Shown: positions 45,862 through 54,694 of the stretch, piece by piece
How the letters are laid out: the number at the start of each line of letters is the position of its first letter
How positions within the stretch are numbered: the first letter of the stretch is position 1
Assembly (NCBI RefSeq): GCF_015476115.1
Contig: NZ_CP064295.1
Coordinates: forward strand, 614,001-678,000
Reading direction: 5' to 3'
Origin: Aegicerativicinus sediminis
GTDB taxonomy: Bacteria; Bacteroidota; Bacteroidia; Flavobacteriales; Flavobacteriaceae
DNA length: 64,000 nucleotides
Notes under the pieces: model-generated
Told to the model about the DNA's origin: nothing
The model's database searches: none
Seen by the model: only the letters and a program-made list of their open reading frames with translations
Translations under genes and position numbers: made by a program

Positions 45862-46377
45862 ATGTCTAGAACTTGGAAGATTGCAATAATCATTATCGCA
45901 AATATTGCGCTGGATCAAATTTCAAAAGTCATTGTAAGATCAAAAATAGACTACCGAGAGGTAATTGAACTTATAGGTGAAAAATTTATACTTACCAATG
46001 TTGAAAATACGGGTGCCTTTTTGGGAATGGGCAGTGATATGAATCCCACACTGAAGTTAATTTTTCTTTTGATTTTGCCTGTGGTGGTCCTTGGGATGGT
46101 ACTGTATTACATTCTGAAAAATAAACATTTAGACCGTCTAAGCTTGGTGGCGTTCTGTTGTATAATCGGCGGAGGAATTGCCAATGTTTATGATCGAATA
46201 ATGTATGGCTCTGTAACAGATTTTCTGCATATAGATTTGGGAGGGGTCTTTAGAACGGGAATATTCAATGTTGCAGATATGTCTGTAACATTTGGCATGA
46301 TCATACTAGTCTATGCTAGTTTAACCCAACAGAAAAACGTCAAAAAAATTAATACTATTTCAGAATCAGAAGATTAG
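45862..46377 (+). CDS. lspA: Lipoprotein signal peptidase (signal peptidase II)
   Basis: LspA is an inner-membrane aspartyl protease that removes lipoprotein signal peptides. The 171-residue protein has four membrane segments and the signature blocks TNVENTGAFLGMGSD, GGGIANVYDRIMYGSVTDFLHI and FNVADMSVTFGM, with catalytic Asp residues in VTDF and NVAD. It is 19 bp downstream of fabD. The 3-prime end overlaps the stop of the opposing small gene by 4 bp. Confidence 0.96.
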   Translation: MSRTWKIAIIIIANIALDQISKVIVRSKIDYREVIELIGEKFILTNVENTGAFLGMGSDMNPTLKLIFLLILPVVVLGMVLYYILKNKHLDRLSLVAFCCIIGGGIANVYDRIMYGSVTDFLHIDLGGVFRTGIFNVADMSVTFGMIILVYASLTQQKNVKKINTISESED

Positions 46378-46565
46378 CTTGCCAAATTACAAGCCTCACA
46401 ATCTTTTACTTCTCCATAATAAGTTTCCCGATAAGAATGTAATGTCTTATAAGGGATAGAAAGAATTGCCTTTTGAATGTAAGTTACTTTGGTTTGAAAC
46501 GAACCCATTTTTTTGGAATATCGCCCCTCAGATTTGGTTTGTCTTTTTATTGAAATCAATTTCAT
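46374..46565 (-). CDS. Small conserved-looking protein with C-terminal CxxC
   Basis: 63 residues from the ATG at 46565 (MKLISIKRQTKSEGRYSKKM); a longer in-frame start at 46586 would run through an inverted repeat. The protein is highly basic in its first half and ends EVKDCEACNLAS, with a CxxC pair. It has no membrane segment. The composition is protein-like and it occupies the gap after lspA, overlapping its stop by 4 bp. I do not recognise a named family and assign no function. Confidence 0.6.
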   Translation of the reverse strand: MKLISIKRQTKSEGRYSKKMGSFQTKVTYIQKAILSIPYKTLHSYRETYYGEVKDCEACNLAS

Positions 46566-46573
46566 AATGCCTC

Positions 46574-46590
46574 TACTTTGCAACAAAGTA
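46574..46590. promoter_or_regulatory. Inverted repeat upstream of the small CxxC gene
   Basis: Arms TACTTTG and CAAAGTA flank CAA, 9 bp before the small gene start. The minus strand reads TTACTTTG, close to a -7 box, so this may be an operator overlapping the promoter. Confidence 0.35.
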
Positions 46591-46724
46591 AGGTATCATC
46601 ACTACCAATATGAAATTGACAACGTTAAATCAATGTTAACCTTTTTTCAGTTTAAGGATATGACAAGCGTACCTAAGAATTGTTAGAAATATTTCGATGT
46701 AAAGCCGATAATGTTAGAAAACCC

Positions 46725-47747
46725 TTAATCTATTTTTCTAACATATTTTTCCCAATTCCAAGCAGATCGCATGGCATCCTCCAAAGTCAACTGCGATTTC
46801 CATCCTAAAATCTCATTGCTTTTGGTTGTATCGGCATAGGCCATTATTACATCTCCTTCCCTTCGAGGGGCTATTCGATAATTCACCTTTAAACCATTGG
46901 CATTTTCAAAAGCTTGTATTACTTCCAAAACAGAAGATCCTTTACCGGTACCCACATTAAATACCTCATAGTTTTGGTCAGTCTTCCCATTCATTAATCG
47001 CTCCAATGCCACCACATGTGCCTTAGCTAAATCTACAACATGAATATAATCGCGGATACAAGTACCGTCTGGTGTTGGGTAATCATCACCAAAAACTGAT
47101 AACTCACCCCTGATCCCAGCCACCGATTGGGTAATAAATGGCACTAGATTTTGAGGTACTCCTATTGGTAATTCTCCAATTAACGCACTTTCGTGAGCTC
47201 CAATAGGATTAAAATAACGAAGGGAAATAACATTAAGATCTTCATAGACCTTACATGTGTCTCGTAGAATTTCCTCTCCAATTTGTTTTGTATTACCATA
47301 GGGAGATTCTGCTGGTTTAACCGGAGATTCTTCCTTAATAGGCATTTCGTCTGCTTGCCCATATACCGTACAGGATGAACTAAAGATCAGATTTTGACGA
47401 TTTAACTTAGTAGTTTGCTGTAGAATGTAAACTAAAGTCGTTAAGTTGTTTTCATAATAAAGCAAAGGTTTTTGCACGCTTTCGCCCACAGCTTTACTGG
47501 CGGCAAAATGTATTATCCCATCCAAATTATTGTGCCTACTAAAAAAATCTTCAACCCTGGGTTTTTCCCTTAAATCAATTTTCTCAAATTCAGGTAAAAT
47601 TTCAGTTATCTTATGAATCCCTTGTAAAACATCCAAGGAGGAGTTGGATAGATCGTCGATTATAACAACTTCATGTCCCGCATTGATTAACTCAACAACA
47701 GTATGAGACCCAATAAAACCTAGTCCACCGGTTACTAATACTTTCAT
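46725..47747 (-). CDS. galE: UDP-glucose 4-epimerase
   Basis: GalE interconverts UDP-glucose and UDP-galactose (or the N-acetyl forms) with bound NAD. The 340-residue protein is an extended short-chain dehydrogenase: NAD motif VTGGLGFIGSHTV, FAASKAVGESV, catalytic Ser/Tyr/Lys in FSSSCTVYGQADEMPI and ESPYGNTKQIGEEIL, then RYFNPIGAHESALIGE and PTPDGTCIRDYIHVVDLAKAH. It is 3 bp downstream of the aminotransferase gene, so the two are one transcript, most likely feeding surface polysaccharide synthesis. Confidence 0.94.
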   Translation of the reverse strand: MKVLVTGGLGFIGSHTVVELINAGHEVVIIDDLSNSSLDVLQGIHKITEILPEFEKIDLREKPRVEDFFSRHNNLDGIIHFAASKAVGESVQKPLLYYENNLTTLVYILQQTTKLNRQNLIFSSSCTVYGQADEMPIKEESPVKPAESPYGNTKQIGEEILRDTCKVYEDLNVISLRYFNPIGAHESALIGELPIGVPQNLVPFITQSVAGIRGELSVFGDDYPTPDGTCIRDYIHVVDLAKAHVVALERLMNGKTDQNYEVFNVGTGKGSSVLEVIQAFENANGLKVNYRIAPRREGDVIMAYADTTKSNEILGWKSQLTLEDAMRSAWNWEKYVRKID

Positions 47748-47750
47748 CGT

Positions 47751-48905
47751 TTAGTTATCTAGAAATTCCTTCACCGCATCAGCAATGTAAGTTATCATCT
47801 CATTTGTAAGTTCTGTATGCATCGGCAATGAAATAACCTCTTCACATAGTTGATTAGTAACTCTAAAATCCTCTTCATTATAACGATCATCCGTATATGC
47901 TTTCTGTTTGTGAAGGGGAATCGGATAGTAAACACCACAAGGAATTCCTTTTTCATTTAAATGCTTCACCAATCCATTTCTATCTCCATCAATTATTCTA
48001 AGAGTATACTGATGAAATACATGACAATCGCAAGTGTCGCATATACCTTCACATTCATCTTTGCCAGAAGGAACGATCAAGTTGGGATGGTGCTTCAAGG
48101 CTTTAGTATATTCTCTTGCAGAATTGCGCCTTGCCTTATTATAATTGTCTAAATGTTTTAGTTTAATATCTAAAATTGCTGCCTGTACAGAATCTAGCCG
48201 AGAATTAACCCCAACAACATCATGGTGGTATCTCTCATACATTCCATGGTTTACAATACCTCTTAATGTATATGCCAATTCATCATTATTCGTGAAAATG
48301 GCTCCCCCATCTCCATAACACCCTAAGTTTTTAGAAGGAAAAAATGAGGTGCATCCTAAATCACCAATAGTACCTGCTTTCGCTATTCTTCCATCAGAAA
48401 ATTTATAATTGGCACCTATTGCTTGCGCGTTGTCTTCGATGACATACAATTTATGATTTTTAGCTATTTCCATGATGGCTTCCATATTGGCACAAAGACC
48501 AAATAGATGCACAGGAACTATTGCCTTTGTTTTCGGTGTAATAGCCTTAACAATCGCCTCCAAATCAATATTAAAATTAATAGGATCTACATCAACCAAT
48601 ACTGGGGTTAAACCCAACAATGCAATAACCTCCACTGTTGCGGCAAAAGTAAAATCGGCAGTTATCACCTCATCACCAGGTTTTAAACCTAAACCCATCA
48701 TTGCAATTTGTAGAGCATCTGTACCATTTGCACAGGGGATAACGTGTTTCACCCCTAAGTAAGACTCTAAATTCTTCTGAAAGGATATAACTTTTGGTCC
48801 ATTTATAAAGGCTGTAGAATTGAAAACTTCATCAACTGCATTGTCTACCTCCTCTTTAATTTTTAGATATTGACCCTTTAGGTCAACCATTTGTATAGTG
48901 TTCAT
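47751..48905 (-). CDS. DegT/DnrJ/EryC1/StrS sugar aminotransferase
   Basis: A 384-residue PLP enzyme that transfers an amino group to a keto-sugar nucleotide. Typical motifs: FINGPKVISFQKNLESYLGVKHVIPCANGTDALQIAM, the cofactor region GCTSFFPSKNLGCYGDGGAIFTN with the PLP Lys at about residue 190, and HGMYERYHHDVVGVNSRLDSVQAAIL. Between about residues 276 and 290 a cysteine cluster, CEGICDTCDCH, precedes VFHQYTLRI. The closest well-known relatives by pattern are WbpE-like transaminases. It is translationally close to galE, suggesting O-antigen or capsule sugar synthesis. Confidence 0.9.
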   Translation of the reverse strand: MNTIQMVDLKGQYLKIKEEVDNAVDEVFNSTAFINGPKVISFQKNLESYLGVKHVIPCANGTDALQIAMMGLGLKPGDEVITADFTFAATVEVIALLGLTPVLVDVDPINFNIDLEAIVKAITPKTKAIVPVHLFGLCANMEAIMEIAKNHKLYVIEDNAQAIGANYKFSDGRIAKAGTIGDLGCTSFFPSKNLGCYGDGGAIFTNNDELAYTLRGIVNHGMYERYHHDVVGVNSRLDSVQAAILDIKLKHLDNYNKARRNSAREYTKALKHHPNLIVPSGKDECEGICDTCDCHVFHQYTLRIIDGDRNGLVKHLNEKGIPCGVYYPIPLHKQKAYTDDRYNEEDFRVTNQLCEEVISLPMHTELTNEMITYIADAVKEFLDN

Positions 48906-49001
48906 TTAATCATGAAATAATCTTGCGAGACAAGGATTTTTGAGTACAGCGAAATTACAAAAACTAGTATTGGCGACCAATGAAATATCTTAAAGAACCC
49001 T

Positions 49002-49009
49002 ATTTTTGC
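49002..49009 (+). promoter_or_regulatory. -7 promoter box of waaA
   Basis: TATTTTTG, exact match to TAnnTTTG, 13 bp before the waaA start. Confidence 0.5.
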
Positions 49010-49022
49010 TTTAAAATAATTT

Positions 49023-50255
49023 ATGGGGCTATTTTACAATTTTGGCGTAGCAGTTTTTGGGAAATTCATAAAATTTGGAAGTCGTTTCAGTCCGAAATTG
49101 AAAAAAGGTGTTATTGGAAGACAAGACACATGGGGAATTCTTGAAACAACCTTAAACGATAGACAAAAAATTTGGTTTCATTGTGCTTCCTTAGGAGAAT
49201 ATGAACAAGGCTTACCAGTTTTTCAAGAAATAAAAAAGGAATTCCCCAACCATCAAATCATCTTAACTTTTTTCTCTCCCAGCGGTTATGAGATTAGGAA
49301 AAATAGTGCAATAGCGGACATTGTCTGCTATTTACCAATCGACTCAAAAGAAAATGCAATTAAATTTTTGGAATTGGTTCAACCAAAGTTAAGCATATTT
49401 GTTAAGTATGATATATGGCCAAATTACATCTTTGAACTAAAGAAGAGAGGAGGAACGTTATTACTTATCTCCGCCAATTTTAGAAAATCTCATTCCTATT
49501 TCAAATGGTATGGTAAACTTTTGTTGAAAAGCTTAAAACAATTTGATCATATTTTTGTCCAAAACGAATCATCCAAACTACTGTTAAAGAAACATGGATT
49601 AACAAATGTTTCAGTTAGTGGAGATACTCGTTTTGATAGAGTTTCTCAACAATTAGATAACGATAACAGCATTCCCTTTCTAGACGAATTTGTAGGCAAC
49701 AATCTTAGTGTTATCTGTGGTAGCACTTGGCCTGCAGATGAAGAAATGATAATTGATTTTATAAATAAGGAATACATCAAAGATTTACGATGGATTATAG
49801 CCCCACATGAAGTTGATGAGGATCATATTAGCAAAATTCAAAACCAAATTATAAAACCAACAATATTATTATCTAAAAGCAATAACGGTCTCGAGGAGAA
49901 TTCAGAGGTTTGTATAATAGATTCAATAGGACAGTTGAGTAAGGCATATAATTATGGTGATATAGCCTATGTTGGCGGCGGAATGGGAACAAAAGGGTTG
50001 CACAACATTTTGGAACCAAGTGTATTTGGTATCCCGGTTATCATAGGTAAAAATTTTGAAAATTTCCCAGAGGCAATAGAAATGACTGAAACTGCGGGTG
50101 TTATATCAATTTCTAATTTGTTAGAATTCAAACTCCAACTACATGATTTGTTGGATAATGAAGACCGACGAGACCAGTTAGGACAGCTTAATCGGTCATT
50201 TATAGAAAAAAATCGAGGTGCTGTAATCCAAATAATGGACTTTATACGTAAATAG
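49023..50255 (+). CDS. waaA: 3-deoxy-D-manno-octulosonic acid transferase
   Basis: WaaA (KdtA) transfers Kdo from CMP-Kdo to lipid A precursor at the inner membrane. The 410-residue product has the N-terminal glycosyltransferase domain WFHCASLGEYEQGLPVFQEIKKEFPNHQIILTFFSPSGYE, YDIWPNYIFELKKRG and ISANFRKSHSYFKWYGKLLLKSLKQFDHIFVQNESSK, and the C-terminal nucleotide-sugar domain ICGSTWPADEE, WIIAPHEVDEDHI, YVGGGMGTKGLHNILEPSVFGIPVIIG. The first hydrophobic stretch serves as the membrane anchor. Single gene with its own promoter box. Confidence 0.94.
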   Translation: MGLFYNFGVAVFGKFIKFGSRFSPKLKKGVIGRQDTWGILETTLNDRQKIWFHCASLGEYEQGLPVFQEIKKEFPNHQIILTFFSPSGYEIRKNSAIADIVCYLPIDSKENAIKFLELVQPKLSIFVKYDIWPNYIFELKKRGGTLLLISANFRKSHSYFKWYGKLLLKSLKQFDHIFVQNESSKLLLKKHGLTNVSVSGDTRFDRVSQQLDNDNSIPFLDEFVGNNLSVICGSTWPADEEMIIDFINKEYIKDLRWIIAPHEVDEDHISKIQNQIIKPTILLSKSNNGLEENSEVCIIDSIGQLSKAYNYGDIAYVGGGMGTKGLHNILEPSVFGIPVIIGKNFENFPEAIEMTETAGVISISNLLEFKLQLHDLLDNEDRRDQLGQLNRSFIEKNRGAVIQIMDFIRK

Positions 50256-50322
50256 TTTCGACAATGCGATTTTAGGTAATATTTCGGGTAATTATATTTT
50301 TTAAAAATCTCGAATTAAATTA

Positions 50323-50330
50323 TACTTTCG
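50323..50330 (+). promoter_or_regulatory. Promoter box of the small acidic lipoprotein
   Basis: TACTTTCG, a one-base variant of TAnnTTTG, 30 bp before the ATG. Confidence 0.45.
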
Positions 50331-50360
50331 CAACTTATAATTAACACTAAAACTATTAAA

Positions 50361-50636
50361 ATGAAAAAATTCTTTTTAAGTACCGCTTTTATTATGGCAT
50401 TGGCAGTATCTGTTACTTCTTGTAGAGAAACAAAAGCTGATGATGTTGATGATGCTATTGAAAACGCAGGTGACGCAATGGAAAATGCTGCAGAAGAAAC
50501 TGGTGATGCAGTTGAAGGAGCGTTCGAAAAAACTGGCGAAGCTATTGACAACGCAGTTGAAGAAACAAAAGAAGCTGGTGAAGCTGTAGAAGATGCTGTT
50601 GACAGCGTTGACGATTCAGTTGACGACGGTAACTAA
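50361..50636 (+). CDS. Small acidic lipoprotein with amphipathic repeats
   Basis: A 91-residue lipoprotein: signal peptide with lipobox (ALAVSVTSC), so the mature protein starts at Cys20, then about 70 residues of short repeats of the type ExxxAxxAGDAxE (DDAIENAGDAMENAAEETGD, KTGEAIDNAVEETKEAGEAV). The mature part has about 30 Asp/Glu and few basic residues, and would form a long amphipathic helix, as in LEA-like or apolipoprotein-like proteins. I infer a periplasmic or outer-membrane-bound structural or stress role. It has its own promoter box and a strong terminator, so it is probably abundant. Confidence 0.85.
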   Translation: MKKFFLSTAFIMALAVSVTSCRETKADDVDDAIENAGDAMENAAEETGDAVEGAFEKTGEAIDNAVEETKEAGEAVEDAVDSVDDSVDDGN

Positions 50637-50661
50637 TTGAAAAATTTTCAACTTAAAATAG

Positions 50662-50691
50662 AAAAGGCTCGAATGATATTCGAGCCTTTTT
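50662..50691. terminator. Bidirectional intrinsic terminator
   Basis: Arms AAAAGGCTCGAAT and ATTCGAGCCTTTT around GAT, with A and T runs. It serves the small lipoprotein gene on the plus strand and the FtsX-like gene on the minus strand. Confidence 0.88.
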
Positions 50692-50708
50692 GATTTATGA
50701 CAGTTTTG

Positions 50709-53261
50709 TTACTTTGCTTCTTTCCTAAGGACCTTTAATGGAGAACTAACAACTACTTCCCTACTATTAAGCATACCTATGAACCATACAAGAGCCGTAA
50801 TTCCCGGAAACAAAACCAAAAATGGGAATATCGATGGTAGAAACGGCTCCTCAAACATCCACCAAGCCATTAATTGGCTACCAAACAGGGAAAGAATTAT
50901 TCCGGTCAAAGTCCCAATAGCACCTAATAAAATATATTCAAGAGATAAAATTTTAATAATTTGCTCGCTCTTAGCACCAATTGTTCTCAACAATACACTT
51001 TCCTTCAAACGCTGGTACTTACTTGTACGCACTGCACCAATTAAGACAATAATTCCTGTAATTATACTAAAGAAGGCCATAAAATTGATAATCCATGAAA
51101 TCTTTGCCAATAAATCTTCAATCACAGACAAAACTTGACGAAGATCTAGGATAGATATATTCGGGAAATCTCTAACAAGTTCATTTTGAATTTTAGCCGA
51201 TTCCTGTGCATTGGGGACTTTGGTGGTAATAACCCCAAACTGGGGGGCTTTCTCCAAAACACCAGCAGGAAATAGCACCGTAAAATTTGGCTGAAGCCGA
51301 CTCCAATCAACTAGCCTGACACTATTCACCTCCGTTTCCATAAGTTTCCCCTGCACATTAAAAACTATGTGGTCACCAACATCTACTTGAGCATCTGCCG
51401 CAAAATTGTCACTCACTGAAATTGGTACAATTCCATCTCCAGAAAAACGTGAAACCCAAATTCCCTTTTGGAGACTTTCTGATTCAATTAAACTATCTCT
51501 GTAAGTTGCCCGAAATTCATGATTGAGGATCCAACGATTTATTGTTGCAGTTGTATCTTTTTTTATATCCTCTACAAATTTGCCTTTTAAACTTTGAATC
51601 CGCATTGTAACAATAGGAATTCCATCCAAAACCTTTAGGCCGGCACCCTTCAATTTGTCATTTACAGCCAACATCTGGTCCGACTGTACATCTAATAGAA
51701 TCATATTCGGACTATTTTTTTGCCCATCAATGGATGCTTGAGCCAAAAGCATATCCTTTGTAAAATATAGAGTGCTGATTAAGAAAGTGCCAATTCCTAT
51801 TGCCAAAATCAATATTATGGTTTGATTTTGTGGCCTGTAAAGGTTCATAAGGCTTTGACGAGTTTCAAAACTCCATGTTTTAGGAAAAAATCTCTTAACC
51901 AGATACATCACCAAATTAGCCATCAAAACAAGTAAGGCAAAAGCAACGATTACACCTACCACAAAAATGAGAGCATATTTCCAATTCCCAATCAACCAGC
52001 GGGCAAATGCGATAATAAATATTAATATTCCAAAGATTACAAAATAAAGAGGTGTTTTTAATGTTTCTCTTTCTTCATTCTGGATTCTAATGACCTGCAA
52101 GGGAGAAACCTGATAGGTTTTAATTAGTGGATATAAGGCAAACAGTAAGGACATTGTAACCCCTAGTGTCAACCCTAACAATACAGTTTTAAAGGAATAA
52201 ACCAATTGTATGTCAACGGGAATTAAATCACCGAGAATAATTGGGAAAAGTGGTTGCATCCCTAAACCTATTAAGGTTCCAGCCACCCCACCTATGAGAC
52301 CCATTGCGGATATTTGAAGCAAATAAATTAAAAATGCCTGTTTTCTAGTTGCACCTAGGCATTTTAATATTGCAACAGATTTAAGTTTCTCCTTTATATA
52401 AATGTAGATTGAGCTTGCTATACCGACACAACCCAGCAGCAATGCAATAAACCCCACAAGATTTAAAAACTTACCGAAGTTTTCATAACGCCTTCCCAAC
52501 CGTCGACTGGTTGAACTATGAGTATCTATATCCCCATCAAGTTTTCGTAACTTAGGATTAAGCCTTGATTCAAAAGCCTCTAAATCTAAATTATTATCTG
52601 ACTTATAGTAATAGTTATAATCGACTCTACTTCCCTGTTGCACCAAACCCGATGGTTCTATTATATCTTTTGGAACCACAACTGGGGGCGCAATGGAACT
52701 GAATAAATTGCTACTACCTGGAATTGATTTTAAGGCGCCACCAATAGGCAATTTTTGGGATCCTAACTTAATAGTATCACCAATTTTCAGATTTAGCTGA
52801 ATCATTACTGTGGCATCTACCAAAGCTTGTCTCTTTTCTCGATAGCTATCAGCAGCACTAATGGGTTCTGTAACCAAATCCCCGTAGAAAGGAAACCCTC
52901 CTTCTATACCCCTCACCTGCACAAACTTAGAGGTCTCTTGAGGTAAAAACAATGCCATCGAAGGGAAACTCATTTCAGATGCCTGTGGTTGTAATGAATC
53001 CACTATCTTCAAAAGCTCATCAGATGGGGGTTTATTGGTGTCAATAATATAATCGGCACCCATTAAAGACTTAGATTGAAGCCCAATATTCTCTCTTAAG
53101 GTGATTCCAAAGGATTGAATTGCAACTACTGCAGCAATTCCCAATACAATTGAAGCCATAAACAAAACCAGTTTAGATCTACTAGCCTTTCCATCTCTCC
53201 ATGCCATCCTTAATAACCAACCCCAATTAAGTTTTCTTTTCATGAAAATTGGCTTATGCAT
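50709..53261 (-). CDS. ABC transporter permease, FtsX/YbbP-like
   Basis: An 850-residue inner-membrane permease with the two-FtsX-domain layout of YbbP: TM1 (about 26-48, LVLFMASIVLGIAAVVAIQSF), a large periplasmic domain, a three-helix FtsX block (about 255-370) including KCLGATRKQAFLIYLLQISAMGL, two more helices, a second periplasmic domain, and a last FtsX block (about 720-840) with VLLRTIGAKSEQIIKILSLEY. YbbP-type systems are mechanotransmission ABC transporters of uncertain substrate. The annotated start overlaps the ATPase stop by 8 bp; an alternative ATG at 53243 begins MKRKLNWGWLLRMAWRD. It forms a pair with the ATPase. Confidence 0.9.
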   Translation of the reverse strand: MHKPIFMKRKLNWGWLLRMAWRDGKASRSKLVLFMASIVLGIAAVVAIQSFGITLRENIGLQSKSLMGADYIIDTNKPPSDELLKIVDSLQPQASEMSFPSMALFLPQETSKFVQVRGIEGGFPFYGDLVTEPISAADSYREKRQALVDATVMIQLNLKIGDTIKLGSQKLPIGGALKSIPGSSNLFSSIAPPVVVPKDIIEPSGLVQQGSRVDYNYYYKSDNNLDLEAFESRLNPKLRKLDGDIDTHSSTSRRLGRRYENFGKFLNLVGFIALLLGCVGIASSIYIYIKEKLKSVAILKCLGATRKQAFLIYLLQISAMGLIGGVAGTLIGLGMQPLFPIILGDLIPVDIQLVYSFKTVLLGLTLGVTMSLLFALYPLIKTYQVSPLQVIRIQNEERETLKTPLYFVIFGILIFIIAFARWLIGNWKYALIFVVGVIVAFALLVLMANLVMYLVKRFFPKTWSFETRQSLMNLYRPQNQTIILILAIGIGTFLISTLYFTKDMLLAQASIDGQKNSPNMILLDVQSDQMLAVNDKLKGAGLKVLDGIPIVTMRIQSLKGKFVEDIKKDTTATINRWILNHEFRATYRDSLIESESLQKGIWVSRFSGDGIVPISVSDNFAADAQVDVGDHIVFNVQGKLMETEVNSVRLVDWSRLQPNFTVLFPAGVLEKAPQFGVITTKVPNAQESAKIQNELVRDFPNISILDLRQVLSVIEDLLAKISWIINFMAFFSIITGIIVLIGAVRTSKYQRLKESVLLRTIGAKSEQIIKILSLEYILLGAIGTLTGIILSLFGSQLMAWWMFEEPFLPSIFPFLVLFPGITALVWFIGMLNSREVVVSSPLKVLRKEAK

Positions 53262-53937
53262 TTATGGTATCAGAAACAATACAACCGCCCTTTAACCGAA
53301 GAATGGTTTGGGTTTTGGCTGCCAATTCCAAATCATGGGTAACTATAACCAAGGTCGTTCCTGCTTCTTTATTTAATTGAAATAAGAGCTTTTCAACTGT
53401 ATCACCTGTTTCGGCATCTAAATTTCCAGTCGGTTCATCAGCAAACAAAATTTCTGGACTATTTGAAAATGCCCTGGCCAATGCTACACGCTGCTGCTCA
53501 CCTCCAGATAGCTGGGAGGGATAATGATCCATTCGGTCAGATAGACCAACTTTAGAAAGCAATTCGCTTGCCTTTTCGGTTGCCATTTTATTTCCCCTTA
53601 ATTCTAAAGGAACTGCCACATTTTCTAATGCCGTGAGAGTTGGTAACAACTGAAAATCCTGAAAAACAAAGCCAACCTTTTCATTCCGCAATTCTGCTCT
53701 TTGATCTTCATTGAGTGTTTCAAGCGAAATACCGTCAATTTTAATTGAACCTTTATCCGCACTATCTAAACCCGCACATAGACCCAATAAAGTTGTTTTT
53801 CCACTTCCCGACGGACCAACAATTGAAAATGTTTCTCCTTTAGAGACACTAAAATTAATATCTTTTAGAACCGTCAATTCTTTTTCACCACTCGTAAACG
53901 TTCTACTTAGGTTAGTTACCTCTAAAATTGCTGACAT
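53254..53937 (-). CDS. ABC transporter ATP-binding protein (YbbA/LolD-like)
   Basis: A 227-residue ATPase with Walker A GPSGSGKTTL, Q-loop GFVFQDFQLLPTLTALENVAVPLELRG, signature LSGGEQQRVALARAF, Walker B ILFADEPTGNLD and switch His in VIVTHDLELA. Sequence pattern and length put it in the MacB/LolD/FtsE class. It is translated first, with the permease start overlapping its stop. Divergently, 40 bp away, is a TesA-like esterase gene, an arrangement also found in E. coli around ybbA. Confidence 0.95.
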   Translation of the reverse strand: MSAILEVTNLSRTFTSGEKELTVLKDINFSVSKGETFSIVGPSGSGKTTLLGLCAGLDSADKGSIKIDGISLETLNEDQRAELRNEKVGFVFQDFQLLPTLTALENVAVPLELRGNKMATEKASELLSKVGLSDRMDHYPSQLSGGEQQRVALARAFSNSPEILFADEPTGNLDAETGDTVEKLLFQLNKEAGTTLVIVTHDLELAAKTQTILRLKGGCIVSDTINA

Positions 53938-53977
53938 TGTTTTACCTTTATTGGAATTAAAAATTTAAAATACATAA

Positions 53978-54679
53978 ATGAGTTTTAACACCCATACCCT
54001 ACCTAAATTCGTCCTGTTAATCTTTTGTTATATTTTGATTTTCGCAACAAGTTGCAAAGATAAACAGGAAAATACGCTTGAAAAAACTTCGACAGACTTA
54101 ACAGAAAAAGAGGCTCCCACCTCAAATGCTACCATCTTGTTTTTTGGGAATAGTCTTACTGCAGGTTTGGGCCTCGACCCTGATGATGCATTCCCAGCAT
54201 TGATTCAGAATAAAATTGATTCTTTAAGTCTTGATTATATAGTGGTGAACGCAGGCTTAAGTGGAGATACCACTGCTAGTGGCAAAAATCGTCTAGAATG
54301 GGCGTTGAATGATGGTGTTGAAATAATGATTTTAGAATTAGGCGCGAATGATGGCCTTAGAGGTATTCCTCTTGATGAAACTGAAGCCAATCTTCAAGAA
54401 ATGATTAATATGGCAAAAACTTCCAATCAAGACATTAAAATAATACTCGCTGGAATGCAAATTCCTCCAAATATGGGTCCAGAATACACTGAACAGTTTA
54501 AAAATATTTACCCAAAATTGGCAGAAAAAAATTCGATTCCACTTATTCCATTCCTTTTGCAGGATGTAGCTGGGATACCAGAATTAAATCAAAATGACGG
54601 AATTCATCCAACTGAGGAAGGACAAAAAATTGTAGCAAATAATGTTTGGGAGGTTCTTAAAACAGAATTAAGCCAATAG
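53978..54679 (+). CDS. tesA: TesA-like SGNH esterase, predicted lipoprotein
   Basis: A 233-residue esterase of the TesA/TAP family. The N-terminus (LPKFVLLIFCYILIFATSC) is a lipoprotein signal peptide with Cys26 as the lipid site. The SGNH blocks are complete: FFGNSLTAGLGLDPDDAFPALIQNKI with the nucleophile Ser, VVNAGLSGDTTASGKNR, LELGANDGLRGIP, and the C-terminal DGIHPTEEGQKIVA with catalytic Asp and His. E. coli TesA is a thioesterase/lysophospholipase L1 in the periplasm. It is transcribed away from the YbbAP-like pair and followed 15 bp later by the DinB-family gene. Confidence 0.93.
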   Translation: MSFNTHTLPKFVLLIFCYILIFATSCKDKQENTLEKTSTDLTEKEAPTSNATILFFGNSLTAGLGLDPDDAFPALIQNKIDSLSLDYIVVNAGLSGDTTASGKNRLEWALNDGVEIMILELGANDGLRGIPLDETEANLQEMINMAKTSNQDIKIILAGMQIPPNMGPEYTEQFKNIYPKLAEKNSIPLIPFLLQDVAGIPELNQNDGIHPTEEGQKIVANNVWEVLKTELSQ

Positions 54680-54694
54680 TCAAGATAAAAAATT

